DNA of 35,358 bases, from the IMG/VR virus record IMGVR_UViG_3300029812_000111, positions 1-35,358 of that record; one strand, 5' to 3'. The notes under the pieces are model-generated. The model was not told the origin of the DNA. It saw only the letters and a list, made by a program, of their open reading frames with translations, and ran no database searches. Positions 5,384-13,322 of the stretch are shown here, piece after piece. Origin of the DNA: a virus. Every line of letters starts with the position of its first letter. Position 1 is the first letter of the stretch. The position numbers were made by a program, and so were the translations under genes.

Positions 5384-6751
5384 ATGTTTGGACGTAAACA
5401 AAAAATATTAATTGCACAGCAAAAAGCCAGGATTGCTGAAATTGAATTTGAAGTTACCAGGCAAAATGAGCTGTATCGGGCATTATATGAAATGCTTGGT
5501 GAAGGATTGGCTTTAGGCAAAGATTCTAAGTTGAAAAAATATGTATCAGAGGGATATGAAGGTAATCCTGATTTATTTTCAATTATCATAAAACTTGCCG
5601 GCATGTTTGCTAATATACCGTTGAGGCTTTTTGAAAAGAAGGGAGACAAAGAAGTTGAAGCCAAAAATGAGGAGATTACAAAGCTGTTTAATAAAACTAA
5701 TTATTATCAGAATTTTAATGAATTTCGGAGGCTTTGGATTATATTGTATTATGTAACCGGAAATAGTATTGTTTATGCACCGAAATATGAGAATGGAGTA
5801 AATAAAGGAAAAATAACATTAGACGGGTTAATTCCGATGCCAACACAGAATATTACAATTTATTCTAAAGGCTGGAGGCAGCCGATAGGTTATTATACTT
5901 TGGATATTGATGAAAATTACAGAATAAAGCCTGAAGATATCTGGCATGAGAGATTTGCACCGACGTTGGGTTATGAAGAAGGAAAAAACTTCATAGGGAT
6001 GTCGCCTATAAAGGTTGCTTATAATATAATTAACTTTCAAAATAAGGGTTATGAAATTACTGCGAAATTATACCAAGCCGGGCATCCACCGGGGATAGTT
6101 TCAAAAGAAAGCCAACAGGGCGGAGAAACAACAGCAGAACAAGAATCTAAATTCAGGGAAAAATGGAAAGAAAAATATACCTGGAAAGAAGATATGAATA
6201 ATCTTGGAGTTCCGATCTTCACACTTGGGAAATTAGCTTATACAAAAATTGGTTTTGATAATTTAAAGGAGCTTGAAATAATTAAAATGTCTGAGCATGG
6301 TTTACGGAAATTCTGTAATCTTCTCCAGTGTCCTGCTGAATTATTCAATGATACGGTGGCAAAAACATATAATAATCAACTTGCAGCGGAAAAAGCAATA
6401 TATATAAACAGATTGATGCCGGATGTTAGTTCTTTTTGTGCAGGATTCCGGGAACTTTTACAGCCATATGGTGATTATTTTTTAAAGCCTGATTATTCCG
6501 AGATTGAGGCGTTACAGGAAGATAAAGCCAAAAAAATGGAATGGTTATCAAAAGGATTCGACAAAGGAGCTTATAGTCCAAACGACATTCGGGAAAAATT
6601 AGGTGATGAACCTATTGACGAACCGACTATGAATGCAAGATATTTGCCGGCGACTATGATGCCGATTGGGGAGGGCGAAATTGATGAGGAAGCAAAGATA
6701 GCAGAAAGTGATGAATTTTATCAGGAAATTGGAATGAATGAAAAAATGTGA
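5384..6751 (+). CDS. Portal protein, HK97 family
   Basis: 455 aa, usual length for the family. The central part shows the portal pattern: GNSIVYAPKYENG, LIPMPTQNITIY, PEDIWHERFAP, the clip/stem segment GMSPIKVAYNIINFQNKGYE, then KEKYTW and ELEIIKMSEHGLRKFCNLLQ, where the HK97 family typically has a receptor-binding or wing helix. It ends with a helical region and an acidic C-terminus. Twelve copies form the ring at one capsid vertex through which TerL pumps DNA and to which the connectors bind. The N-terminal 40 residues form a coiled coil. The stop TGA is followed five bases later by the next ATG. Confidence 0.92.
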   Translation: MFGRKQKILIAQQKARIAEIEFEVTRQNELYRALYEMLGEGLALGKDSKLKKYVSEGYEGNPDLFSIIIKLAGMFANIPLRLFEKKGDKEVEAKNEEITKLFNKTNYYQNFNEFRRLWIILYYVTGNSIVYAPKYENGVNKGKITLDGLIPMPTQNITIYSKGWRQPIGYYTLDIDENYRIKPEDIWHERFAPTLGYEEGKNFIGMSPIKVAYNIINFQNKGYEITAKLYQAGHPPGIVSKESQQGGETTAEQESKFREKWKEKYTWKEDMNNLGVPIFTLGKLAYTKIGFDNLKELEIIKMSEHGLRKFCNLLQCPAELFNDTVAKTYNNQLAAEKAIYINRLMPDVSSFCAGFRELLQPYGDYFLKPDYSEIEALQEDKAKKMEWLSKGFDKGAYSPNDIREKLGDEPIDEPTMNARYLPATMMPIGEGEIDEEAKIAESDEFYQEIGMNEKM

Positions 6752-6756
6752 TTAAA

Positions 6757-6987
6757 ATGACAGTATTTGAATTCCGATACAATTGGTGTATCTATGAAAG
6801 TGGCATGATAACTGTCAGTTTACATAAAACAAATAAGGGAGCTATTGAGGCAATGGAAAAACATAAAGCACAAAAGAAAAAAGAATGGGAGAAAATGTAT
6901 TCTAATGAACCGGATTGGGTAAGAAAAGATTTTCCATTTGGTATACATGAATATTGGGATGTTATTGAAACAGAAGTTCTTGAATAA
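6757..6987 (+). CDS. Hypothetical 76-aa protein after portal
   Basis: I place the start at ATG (MTVFEFRYNW), five bases after the portal stop; a GTG overlapping the portal stop is the only longer option. The protein has a beta-rich first half (FEFRYNWCIYESGMITVSLH), a lysine-rich helix (EAMEKHKAQKKKEWEKMY) and an aromatic C-terminus (FPFGIHEYWDVIETEV). This layout suggests a small alpha/beta fold; no family recognised. It opens a block of four genes (6757-8283) that interrupts the usual portal to head-protein order and precedes the asparagine-synthetase-like enzyme. Confidence 0.6.
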   Translation: MTVFEFRYNWCIYESGMITVSLHKTNKGAIEAMEKHKAQKKKEWEKMYSNEPDWVRKDFPFGIHEYWDVIETEVLE

Positions 6988-7003
6988 ACTAATATAAAAT
7001 ATC

Positions 7004-7207
7004 ATGAGTAAAAAAACCGGATTACCTGAGATGACAAATGGGAAAGTAACATTTACCCCTTTGGAGAAAAATTACACTGAAAAAGAAGTAATAAAATTCC
7101 TCAAAACACAAATAGAAGAATGTGCGAAATCTATTGACACTGACAATATGAGTGTTTATACAGCCCGCAGGAAAATCTATGCAACAAAAGTTGTAAATCT
7201 TAAATAA
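7004..7207 (+). CDS. Hypothetical 67-aa protein
   Basis: Start uses the ATC-ATG context common here. The first 25 residues are polar and turn-rich (KKTGLPEMTNGKVTFTPLEK), followed by helices KEVIKFLKTQIEECAKSI and SVYTARRKIYATKVV. There is one cysteine and no membrane segment. Not recognised. It lies one base before the next gene and in the same transcript as the PP-loop enzyme downstream. Confidence 0.55.
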   Translation: MSKKTGLPEMTNGKVTFTPLEKNYTEKEVIKFLKTQIEECAKSIDTDNMSVYTARRKIYATKVVNLK

Positions 7208-7208
7208 A

Positions 7209-7520
7209 ATGAATATTGAAAAAGATATTGAAAAATTGATTGCACTTGTAAAAAAAAGGCATCGGTTAAAAGATCAAATAGAGGATTGGGAATATTTGAT
7301 TCATCATATTGAGGTAATAAATGGAATAGAAGAACTACATCATTGTTTTTTATTAGATCATTTAGGAAATAAGTATAAAATTGATCATACGATAAATAGA
7401 GAGGGGAAATTACAACATTATATTGTAGGATTAGTAGAGGATCAGGATGTATTTTGGAGTGATCAGGAAGCAATTGAAGCAGGCTATACAATTCCTTGTC
7501 CTGCACGACAATTAGAATAA
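7209..7520 (+). CDS. Hypothetical 103-aa protein upstream of the PP-loop enzyme
   Basis: The N-terminal 40 residues form a charged helix (DIEKLIALVKKRHRLKDQIE), then a mixed strand-rich part with several histidines (EELHHCFLLDHLGNKYKIDH) and a final EAIEAGYTIPCPARQLE. The C-terminal DQEAIEAG-TIP motif resembles the short alpha/beta modules in which a helix presents a conserved acidic residue, but I cannot name a family. One base separates its stop from the start of the asparagine-synthetase-like gene, so they are probably translated together; a functional link is inferred only. Confidence 0.55.
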   Translation: MNIEKDIEKLIALVKKRHRLKDQIEDWEYLIHHIEVINGIEELHHCFLLDHLGNKYKIDHTINREGKLQHYIVGLVEDQDVFWSDQEAIEAGYTIPCPARQLE

Positions 7521-7521
7521 A

Positions 7522-8283
7522 ATGAGAACACTGGCGAAAATAGGATCGTTTCATTTCCCGACAGGGAGAGAATCAGAATTCTCTAAAGAGGATTTTTTAC
7601 AGATTCTTAATTCTGCTATTGAGAATATAGTAAATAGTTGTACGCATCCTGGAATTTTATTATCAGGTGGGGTAGATAGTTCATTATTAGCAATAATTGC
7701 TACAAAATATTGTCTTAATATTCCTTGTTTTGTTGTAGGGGACAATATTATGAATCCGGATGTGCAGGCTGCAATGCAATTGGCAGAGGAAAAAAAGCTG
7801 AATTTATATATTCATCTTCTCAATCCGGTAGAAATATCACGTATTCAAAAGGAAACAAAAGCAATTTATTCTAATATTTATGAAGGAGATGATTGTGTAT
7901 TTGCTGCCTTGAAATTCGCAGCCAAATTTGTTAGTGATATAATTGCCACAGATGGGATTGATGAATTGATGGGTGGATATTGGGGACATCGGGATAGAAA
8001 AAGATTTCCTGATATAAAAGATGCTTTTAAATATTTTTGGGATGAACTTGAAGAAAAACATTTATGCCCGATGAATAGATCAGCCGAATGTCATGGCTTG
8101 AATCTTAATTTTGTGTATTTATTGCCCCAGATCGTTGAACAGCTTTCAAGAATCCCATTAAAAGATCGAATCAGAGGAAATGTTAGTAAAGCCGTTTGGA
8201 AGGAGATTGCTCTGATGGCAGGAGTGCCTTTATGGATTACAGAAAGGGAAAAACAAGGATTTGTTGATGCGTTTAAAGAATAA
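7522..8283 (+). CDS. Asparagine-synthetase-like PP-loop ATPase lacking the glutaminase domain
   Basis: 253 aa. It corresponds to the C-terminal synthetase half of AsnB. The pyrophosphate loop SGGVDSS is at 48-54, the DGIDELMGGY motif at 144-153 matches the G-GADE-FGGY motif that binds the acceptor and ATP, and the C-terminal REKQGF (242-247) matches the R-K-GF signature. There is no N-terminal Cys2 glutaminase domain, so ammonia or another amine would have to be the nucleophile. Enzymes of this fold adenylate a carboxylate and form an amide. The gene lies between portal and the minor head protein, where no metabolic enzyme is expected. Possible targets are a virion protein, a nucleotide or free aspartate; the sequence does not decide. 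QueC-type enzymes share the PP-loop but not the DELMGGY motif. Confidence 0.8.
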   Translation: MRTLAKIGSFHFPTGRESEFSKEDFLQILNSAIENIVNSCTHPGILLSGGVDSSLLAIIATKYCLNIPCFVVGDNIMNPDVQAAMQLAEEKKLNLYIHLLNPVEISRIQKETKAIYSNIYEGDDCVFAALKFAAKFVSDIIATDGIDELMGGYWGHRDRKRFPDIKDAFKYFWDELEEKHLCPMNRSAECHGLNLNFVYLLPQIVEQLSRIPLKDRIRGNVSKAVWKEIALMAGVPLWITEREKQGFVDAFKE

Positions 8284-8288
8284 ATGAT

Positions 8289-8630
8289 ATGTCATATTTA
8301 GAGAAAGTAATTTCAGGAATAAATAAAAGGAAATCTAAAGAAGAAATCTTAAAGCCATTTCCGAATGAACATTCTGCCCGGGTCCGGGATCCGGGAGATT
8401 TTGTGCAAAGATCATTCAGGCGTAAAAATATTGCAAACGGAATTGATATTATAACCGGCTGGTTAACCGGACAAACCACAATGACTACACAATGTTATAG
8501 ATTCAAGGCAGATATATATACAGTAAGTGAAGCGAAAAAATGGTTAAAGGATCATAAAATTAATTATATTTTATTCGAACCTGCAAAAAAATCATTAACA
8601 CAAACGTTCTTTGAGAATTTAAAAATCTGA
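8289..8630 (+). CDS. Phage head-region protein with ARVRDP and YRF motifs, 113 aa
   Basis: Contains PNEHSARVRDPGDFVQRSFR, then GIDIITGWLTGQTTMTTQCY and RFKADIYTVSEAKKWLKDH. The pattern E(H)-AR-RDP--F---SFR ... G---Q-YRF ... T--EA--WL-DH recurs in phage proteins near head maturation genes, either free-standing or joined to head proteins, though its role has not been defined to my knowledge. No catalytic residues are obvious. The gene follows the PP-loop enzyme with a five-base gap and is the last gene before the 250-base non-coding stretch. Confidence 0.65.
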   Translation: MSYLEKVISGINKRKSKEEILKPFPNEHSARVRDPGDFVQRSFRRKNIANGIDIITGWLTGQTTMTTQCYRFKADIYTVSEAKKWLKDHKINYILFEPAKKSLTQTFFENLKI

Positions 8631-8631
8631 T

Positions 8632-8781
8632 TATCAATAAATTAACTATTTTGTATAATTACTTCTAAGGGACTTTGGTTAAAAAGTGATATATTACTAT
8701 TAAGAAAAAATTTAAGTTGTTTAAAAGGGCTTATTTAAAGAGGCTAAAATATTGAATATCAATAACTTAACTGTTTTTTAT
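8632..8781 (+). repeat. Pair of 25-base imperfect direct repeats in a 250-base gene-free stretch
   Basis: The segment 8632-8656 and the segment 8757-8781 match at 22 of 25 positions; both contain TATCAATAA-TTAACT-TTTT. They start 125 bases apart. The same non-coding stretch (8631-8880) has an inverted repeat GTTCTT-TT-AAGAAC at 8790-8803 and a short hairpin ACTC-TTT-GAGT just after it. No reading frame of interest is present. The stretch separates the PP-loop gene block from the minor head protein and may carry regulator sites or a promoter, but I see no clear TAnnTTTG box. Confidence 0.4.
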
Positions 8782-8880
8782 CCTTTTCGGTTCTTTTAAG
8801 AACTCTTTGAGTAGTTAAAGTATTGTTAATCAGCTATTTAATTATTATTGTTAGATGTATATATAAATACACGTTAAATT

Positions 8881-9669
8881 ATGAGTAATTATCGAACAAG
8901 AATATGGCGAAATATTGAAAGACGAAAAGGTGTTTATAGAAAAAAGTCAAGGCCGATTTTTATGAAGGCGCTTGAAAAACAAATTGCTCCTTTGTATGAA
9001 TTAATCGGAATGACATTTGATATTAATAATGTTATTGTACCGGAACTGGATAACGAGCCGATATTTGATGCTTATAAAAGACTGTATATGTCAGCAGCTT
9101 TGGATTTTGCGAAATTTGATCGTAGACAGGTAAAAAGTATGGCGGGGATCACATTATTGAAGGATGAAGATCAGATTATGACAGAAATCATGATGGAGCA
9201 GGTTACACATTTTCTGTCTACAAATATGGGATCAACAATCACAGCAATCGGCGATACTTCAAAAGTATTACTTGAAAAATTAATAAAAGAGCTGATCCCT
9301 GAAGTTATAGAGCAAGGTTATGGAGCAGGAGCTGCTCAAACAATGCTAAGAGACCGGATAAAAAGCAAATGGCACGAAATAAGATATTTTAGAACAGAGA
9401 GAATTGTAAGGACAGAAACAGGTAGAGCTTGTAACTTTGGCAGTATTGAAGGGGTAAAAAGTACTGCTATTCCGATGCTTAAAACCTGGCTTAGCGCAAT
9501 GATGTCAAATTCCCGATCATGGCATATGGATGCAGATGGACAAGAGGTGGATATTAATGATCGTTTTGATGTTGGTGGTGAAAGTTTGGATTTTCCGCTA
9601 GATCCGGCAGGATCGGGAAGTAATACTATAAATTGCATGTGCTCGGTCACTTATGAAAGAAAGAAATAA
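8881..9669 (+). CDS. Minor head protein, Mu gpF / SPP1 gp7 family
   Basis: 262 aa. The C-terminal domain has the family signature: VRTETGRACNFGSIEGVKS, then KTWLSAMMSNSRSWHMDADG and the final GGESLDFPLDPAGSGSNTIN leading to a C-C pair (CMC in place of the usual CRC). The N-terminal 120 residues are helical, as in other MuF proteins. These proteins sit inside or next to the portal vertex, and some are ejected with DNA. Portal and MuF genes are usually adjacent, but here they are separated by the enzyme block at 6757-8630 and a non-coding gap, which suggests that block was inserted later. Confidence 0.88.
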   Translation: MSNYRTRIWRNIERRKGVYRKKSRPIFMKALEKQIAPLYELIGMTFDINNVIVPELDNEPIFDAYKRLYMSAALDFAKFDRRQVKSMAGITLLKDEDQIMTEIMMEQVTHFLSTNMGSTITAIGDTSKVLLEKLIKELIPEVIEQGYGAGAAQTMLRDRIKSKWHEIRYFRTERIVRTETGRACNFGSIEGVKSTAIPMLKTWLSAMMSNSRSWHMDADGQEVDINDRFDVGGESLDFPLDPAGSGSNTINCMCSVTYERKK

Positions 9670-9696
9670 TTATTATTAAGATTAAATAAAAATAAC

Positions 9697-9704
9697 TATC
9701 TTTG
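9697..9704 (+). promoter_or_regulatory. -7 box TATCTTTG immediately before the protease gene
   Basis: The octamer matches TAnnTTTG exactly and is identical to the boxes at 3333 and 28486. The start codon follows only seven bases later, so a transcript from it would be leaderless or nearly so. No obvious TTTG -33 element is seen. It may give extra transcription of the protease and capsid genes, or it may be a chance match in AT-rich DNA. Confidence 0.3.
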
Positions 9705-9711
9705 TAAAATC

Positions 9712-10362
9712 ATGGAAAAAGAAAAATTCATTACAATAGAAAAAGAGATCAAAGATGTTGACGAAAAAAAAGGCATTGTAACAATGTATGTAAATGCATA
9801 CGATAATGAGGATTCCGATGGGGATATATCAGTAAAAGGTTCATTCAAAAAGACAATTAAAGAAAATTTTGATCGAATTAAACATCTGCTTAATCATAAT
9901 ACCCAGCAACTTCTCGGATTACCTCTTGAAATGTTAGAGGACGATTTTGGACTTCTCGTCACTTCACAAATGAATTTAAAAAAACAATTAGTTAAAGATG
10001 TTTTTGAGGACTACCGATTATTCGCAGAACATAATAGAACATTAGAGCATAGCATTAGAGTACAAGCTGTTAAACGAGATTCCACAGATGAAAAAAAGGT
10101 GCTTGAATGGAAAATGTGGGAATATAGCACATTGTATGGATGGGGTGCAAATCCCGAAACTCCATTAGTCAATATTAAAGATTTAAGTGATCTTGAATTA
10201 ATGATTAATGAAGGGAATTATTCTGAAGAACGAGGTAGACAAATCGAAAATTTATATAATAAGTTAAAAGCATTGATGAAGCCGGAAAACACTCTATACG
10301 AGCCGCCATCCACTTCGGGAAAATCGCTTTTAGAAATTTTTAGTAATAATTTAAACATTTAA
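9712..10362 (+). CDS. Prohead protease, HK97 family
   Basis: 216 aa. The herpesvirus-like serine protease pattern is present: DGDISVKGSFKKTI, HLLNHN with H62 as the probable catalytic histidine, then EHSI at 112-115 with S114 as the probable nucleophile, and VLEWKMWEYSTLYGWGANPE as the C-terminal core. The last 60 residues are helical and polar, possibly a scaffold-like extension. It cleaves the N-terminal delta domain of the capsid protein during maturation. The gene is four bases upstream of the major capsid gene and directly follows the MuF-type head protein. Confidence 0.88.
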   Translation: MEKEKFITIEKEIKDVDEKKGIVTMYVNAYDNEDSDGDISVKGSFKKTIKENFDRIKHLLNHNTQQLLGLPLEMLEDDFGLLVTSQMNLKKQLVKDVFEDYRLFAEHNRTLEHSIRVQAVKRDSTDEKKVLEWKMWEYSTLYGWGANPETPLVNIKDLSDLELMINEGNYSEERGRQIENLYNKLKALMKPENTLYEPPSTSGKSLLEIFSNNLNI

Positions 10363-10366
10363 AATC

Positions 10367-11668
10367 ATGGATGAAGAAAAAGTAAAAGAAATGGCGGCTA
10401 ATATTAATAAAGCAGTTGAAGAACTCAAGGCTGACATTTCTACAAAAGCAAACATCGAAGATTTGGAATCCAGATTTGATGCTATTGACGAAAAGCTGGG
10501 TGGGATTGTTGGAACGGAAGATTTTGAGAAACAGCAAACTCAGCTTGACGAAATAGCAACTCAGATCAAACAGCTTGGTGAATATCAGGCTAAGGGTAAA
10601 AAATCATTCGGTGAGGAACTGGAAGAAAAACTGAAAAGTGAGGATTATAAAAATCAAGTGAAAAATAAAAAGGGTGGTGTTGGTGAGCTTGGATCATTTG
10701 AACTTGAAAATCCTGCATTTAAAGAAACTGTACCCGGAGGCGGGTCCTATGGATTAATAACCACAGATGTTAATAGTGGAACTATTGAGGCACAAGTTGA
10801 ACCTGGTGTTGCTGCTGCTCCCTGGAGGTTAAATCCGATATGGGCAGCAATTCAAAAAGGCACAATCGGGGCCGGAAAGGATCAGATTGCCTGGTGGGAA
10901 GAAACTACCAGGATAGATGCTGCTGCCATGTTTACCGAAGAAACAAAAATTGATGCTCAATCAGGAAAAACCTGGACAAAACAGACTATGGATATTATGA
11001 TGATTGCGGATTATGTCAAAGTATCCAGGGCTGCATTGGAAGATTTTGAGTATATGCGATCTGAAATCCTGGATTTGATAAATAATGGTATTCCGAGATT
11101 GCGTGAAACACAATTATTGAATGGCATTGGAACGACTATTTATCTGAAAGGAATTACCAAATATGCCAAAACATTTGCAAAACCTGCAAATTTTGATACT
11201 GTTCTTGATGCAAATATAGCGGATGTAATTAATGCAGCTGTTTTACAGGTTGCAAATGGTAAGGTATCCGATACTGCAAAAAGAGGTTATTTGGCAAATG
11301 TTGCCTTGGTTAATCCCGGGACGATAAGTAATCTTCATGGATTGAAAAAAACTGATGGAGGTTATATATTACCACCTTTTGTAAGCAAAGATGGATTGAA
11401 TGTTGCAGGTGCAAGACTTATTCCTTCATTGGATTTAGGAAATGATCAATTTCTCATTGGGGATTTTTCACAAGCAAAAGTCTTTATTAAAAGAAATATG
11501 AGAGTTTCCTGGCATTTTGAAAATGAAGCTGATGTTTTGAGAGATCTTGTTTTGATATTTGCAAGCATGAGACTTTCTGGTGTAAGAATTAAAGCACCTG
11601 CTGAATATGCTTTCGTAACTGGCACATTTTCTGCTGGTATTCCATTAATTGAAAAAGTAATCGGATAA
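10367..11668 (+). CDS. Major capsid protein, HK97 fold
   Basis: 433 aa. Residues 1-85 form a coiled-coil delta domain (for example EEKVKEMAANINKAVEELKA), which should act as internal scaffold and be removed by the protease encoded just upstream. The HK97 core begins near residue 110, with a GGSYGLITTDVNSGTIEAQV-type N-arm, a P-domain (MMIADYVKVSRAALEDFEYM) and the A-domain segment ending ALVNPGTISNLHGLK. It builds the icosahedral shell. Its start uses the AATC-ATG context. The cleavage site is not obvious; the linker around 85-110 (KNKKGGVGELGSFELENPAF) is the best candidate. Confidence 0.92.
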   Translation: MDEEKVKEMAANINKAVEELKADISTKANIEDLESRFDAIDEKLGGIVGTEDFEKQQTQLDEIATQIKQLGEYQAKGKKSFGEELEEKLKSEDYKNQVKNKKGGVGELGSFELENPAFKETVPGGGSYGLITTDVNSGTIEAQVEPGVAAAPWRLNPIWAAIQKGTIGAGKDQIAWWEETTRIDAAAMFTEETKIDAQSGKTWTKQTMDIMMIADYVKVSRAALEDFEYMRSEILDLINNGIPRLRETQLLNGIGTTIYLKGITKYAKTFAKPANFDTVLDANIADVINAAVLQVANGKVSDTAKRGYLANVALVNPGTISNLHGLKKTDGGYILPPFVSKDGLNVAGARLIPSLDLGNDQFLIGDFSQAKVFIKRNMRVSWHFENEADVLRDLVLIFASMRLSGVRIKAPAEYAFVTGTFSAGIPLIEKVIG

Positions 11669-11670
11669 AA

Positions 11671-11680
11671 AAGAAAGGAG
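11671..11680 (+). promoter_or_regulatory. Strong Shine-Dalgarno (AGAAAGGAG) before the secreted head-region gene
   Basis: AAGAAAGGAG lies seven bases before the ATG at 11688. Almost all other starts in the window lack such a sequence. A similar AAAGGA precedes the tail tube gene at 15315. Presence here suggests very high or differently controlled translation of this gene. Confidence 0.55.
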
Positions 11681-11687
11681 AAAAATC

Positions 11688-12230
11688 ATGAAACGTTTAA
11701 TTTTATTTTTAGGATTATTTTTGTCTGCACTTTTTGTCCAAGCACAATGGTCGAATGCCGTTGACTACGGCGATGGAACTACGCAAAGAACTGCTCTACA
11801 GAGAACACTTCCGAAAGGAGTTACTTATTTTAAGTATAAATGTGTTGCGGCTGATACAACCGGATCCAAACAGGATTCGCTCTTTTTTGAGATTTTAGCT
11901 AACAAAAATACTGCACTTACCTGTAATGCAAGATTGGAATTTGATACCATTAAAGTTAGCGATGAAAAATATGCTGTTACTTTTCAGGGTAAAGTATTTG
12001 AAAATGATACTTGGACTTCAATAAAAGCCGAAACCAATAAAGTCACAAGTTTATCGTTATATGAACCGGAAACTTCAATGGTCGATAGTACCGGCGTCCC
12101 AAATGCAATGATCGGAAGTGGTGATAATTTTTACCGATATTTTCGTATTTTAATCGCAAATGACGGAACTGTTACGGCAGGTAGTAAGGCTGTTGTTAGT
12201 TATGCAATTTTTAAACTTTATGAACGATGA
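11688..12230 (+). CDS. Protein with Sec signal peptide next to the capsid gene, possible head decoration
   Basis: 180 aa. The first 19 residues are a textbook signal peptide (KR, hydrophobic core LILFLGLFLSALF, VQA before QW). The mature part is strand-rich and threonine/serine-rich, with no cysteine pair in a typical arrangement and no catalytic motif: ALTCNARLEFDTIKVSDEKY, VTFQGKVFENDTW and a final YRYFRILIANDGTV. Position immediately after the major capsid gene is that of a head decoration or stabilising protein, but a virion protein assembled in the cytoplasm should not be exported. It may instead be a surface protein that alters the infected cell. A second such protein is encoded at 14739. 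Confidence 0.7.
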   Translation: MKRLILFLGLFLSALFVQAQWSNAVDYGDGTTQRTALQRTLPKGVTYFKYKCVAADTTGSKQDSLFFEILANKNTALTCNARLEFDTIKVSDEKYAVTFQGKVFENDTWTSIKAETNKVTSLSLYEPETSMVDSTGVPNAMIGSGDNFYRYFRILIANDGTVTAGSKAVVSYAIFKLYER

Positions 12231-12469
12231 ACACTTCGAGTAAATTAGTTAAAGTTACATTGAAATCCGGCAAAGTGATAGAGGTTATGGAGCGTGAAGT
12301 TGAAGGACTTCGTAAAGCAAGGGTTTTATTGTCTAAGGCTGAAGAAAAAAAACTTGATGAAGCTAAGGAAAAAGAGGATAAAGAAACCGGTGAAACCAAA
12401 GAGGAAAAGGAAACTGGTGAAACTAAGGCGGGCCCAATAACACATGCCAATTTTAGGGGAAATCTCTAA
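12227..12469 (+). CDS. Small charged protein with KETGETK repeat, 80 aa
   Basis: The ATG overlaps the upstream stop (ATGA). Residues 7-40 read LVKVTLKSGKVIEVMEREVE and continue into a helix; the second half is a low-complexity acidic-basic segment with the repeated unit DKETGETKEEKETGETK. The C-terminus is polar. A hypothetical head-region protein; the first part resembles the short beta domain of proteins that bind capsids or connector rings, and the tail is probably disordered. No function can be assigned. Confidence 0.6.
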   Translation: MNTSSKLVKVTLKSGKVIEVMEREVEGLRKARVLLSKAEEKKLDEAKEKEDKETGETKEEKETGETKAGPITHANFRGNL

Positions 12470-12480
12470 GAATTTCGATT

Positions 12481-13023
12481 ATGGACTTGAGATTAAAGAC
12501 GGATTTGACATCAGAACCTTTATCTGCAAAGGATTTAAAGCCTTATATTAAGTACGAAGATTCAGATGTTAATGAGATAGCGCTAATTGACAAAATGATA
12601 GTTGCGGTACGCACTCTTTTTGAGAAGCGTACCGGGCTGTCATTTGCCAAAAAGGTTTATGAATGTTATTTTCTTAAAGAAGATAAACCTTATATTTTGC
12701 CGGTTCGTCCTGTTGTTTCGGTCGATAAGGTTGAAACCGTCGATTATCTCAATGAAAAAGTGGTATTAACTTCTAATTCGGGATATTACGAAAAGGGTCT
12801 TTATGAAATTGAAATAAGAACCTCATCGGTTACAAATGCTCTATTAGTTACTTTCACGGTAGGTTACGGTGAGGAGAAAACTGAGAGCCTGCCAAGGGAT
12901 CTGATAGAAGCGATGAAAAGACAGGTTGCTCAATGGTATGACAACCGGGACGATTTCCGGGAACTTGAATTACTTGGGAGTATTGATGGAATTATTAGCT
13001 TATATCAGAATTCTATTATATGA
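12481..13023 (+). CDS. Head-tail connector, HK97 gp6-like
   Basis: 180 aa. The gp6/gp15-like all-helical pattern is visible: LSAKDLKPYIKYEDSDVNEI, DKMIVAVRTLFEKRTGLSFA, a strand block YILPVRPVVSVDKVETVDYL, a tyrosine-glycine turn TVGYG and then LPRDLIEAMKRQVAQWYDNR. Rings of this protein dock under the portal and extend the DNA channel. Its stop overlaps the start of the next gene (ATGA), which encodes the head-closure protein, giving the standard connector gene order. Confidence 0.82.
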   Translation: MDLRLKTDLTSEPLSAKDLKPYIKYEDSDVNEIALIDKMIVAVRTLFEKRTGLSFAKKVYECYFLKEDKPYILPVRPVVSVDKVETVDYLNEKVVLTSNSGYYEKGLYEIEIRTSSVTNALLVTFTVGYGEEKTESLPRDLIEAMKRQVAQWYDNRDDFRELELLGSIDGIISLYQNSII

Positions 13024-13322
13024 GATCGACGAAATACAATAAAAAAATAACGATCCAGAAAAGAACGCAAATAGCTAATGATATCGGTGGCTGGAGAAAT
13101 GAATGGTCTGATTATTATATTTCATGGGCTTCTGTGATTGCGACTGGCGGATTGAAACGTCTTGAATATGGCAGGCTTGGATTTTCGGAATCTTATGAAG
13201 TCGAAATGCGTGTAAGAAATGAGAATGTGAATAGTGATTGTCAGGTAATTTACAATGGCAAGATTTTCCAAATTCATTCACTTCAAATTAGCGGAGTTGT
13301 AAAATTGGATATAACAAGATGA
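13020..13322 (+). CDS. Head closure protein, SPP1 gp16 / phage head-tail joining family
   Basis: 100 aa. Small beta-barrel family with typical features: ITIQKRTQIANDIGGWRNEW (the I-I----D--GG----W signature), then DYYISWASVIATGG, a conserved LEYGRLGFSESYEVEMRVR strand and a final VIYNGKIFQIHSLQISG. It plugs or closes the head-tail interface after DNA packaging. It overlaps both neighbours by four bases. The downstream overlap is with an HNH/AP2 gene rather than a morphogenesis gene. Confidence 0.85.
   Translation: MRSTKYNKKITIQKRTQIANDIGGWRNEWSDYYISWASVIATGGLKRLEYGRLGFSESYEVEMRVRNENVNSDCQVIYNGKIFQIHSLQISGVVKLDITR

Noticed and set aside
5095-5664. Long minus-strand open frame opposite the start of the portal gene
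   Set aside because: It is antisense to a well-supported portal gene, has low-complexity serine/asparagine-rich content and no start signal or recognisable motif.
7522-8283. Lasso-peptide cyclase as identity of the PP-loop enzyme
   Set aside because: It is half the usual length, has no glutaminase-like N-terminal domain, and no leader peptidase or precursor peptide is nearby.
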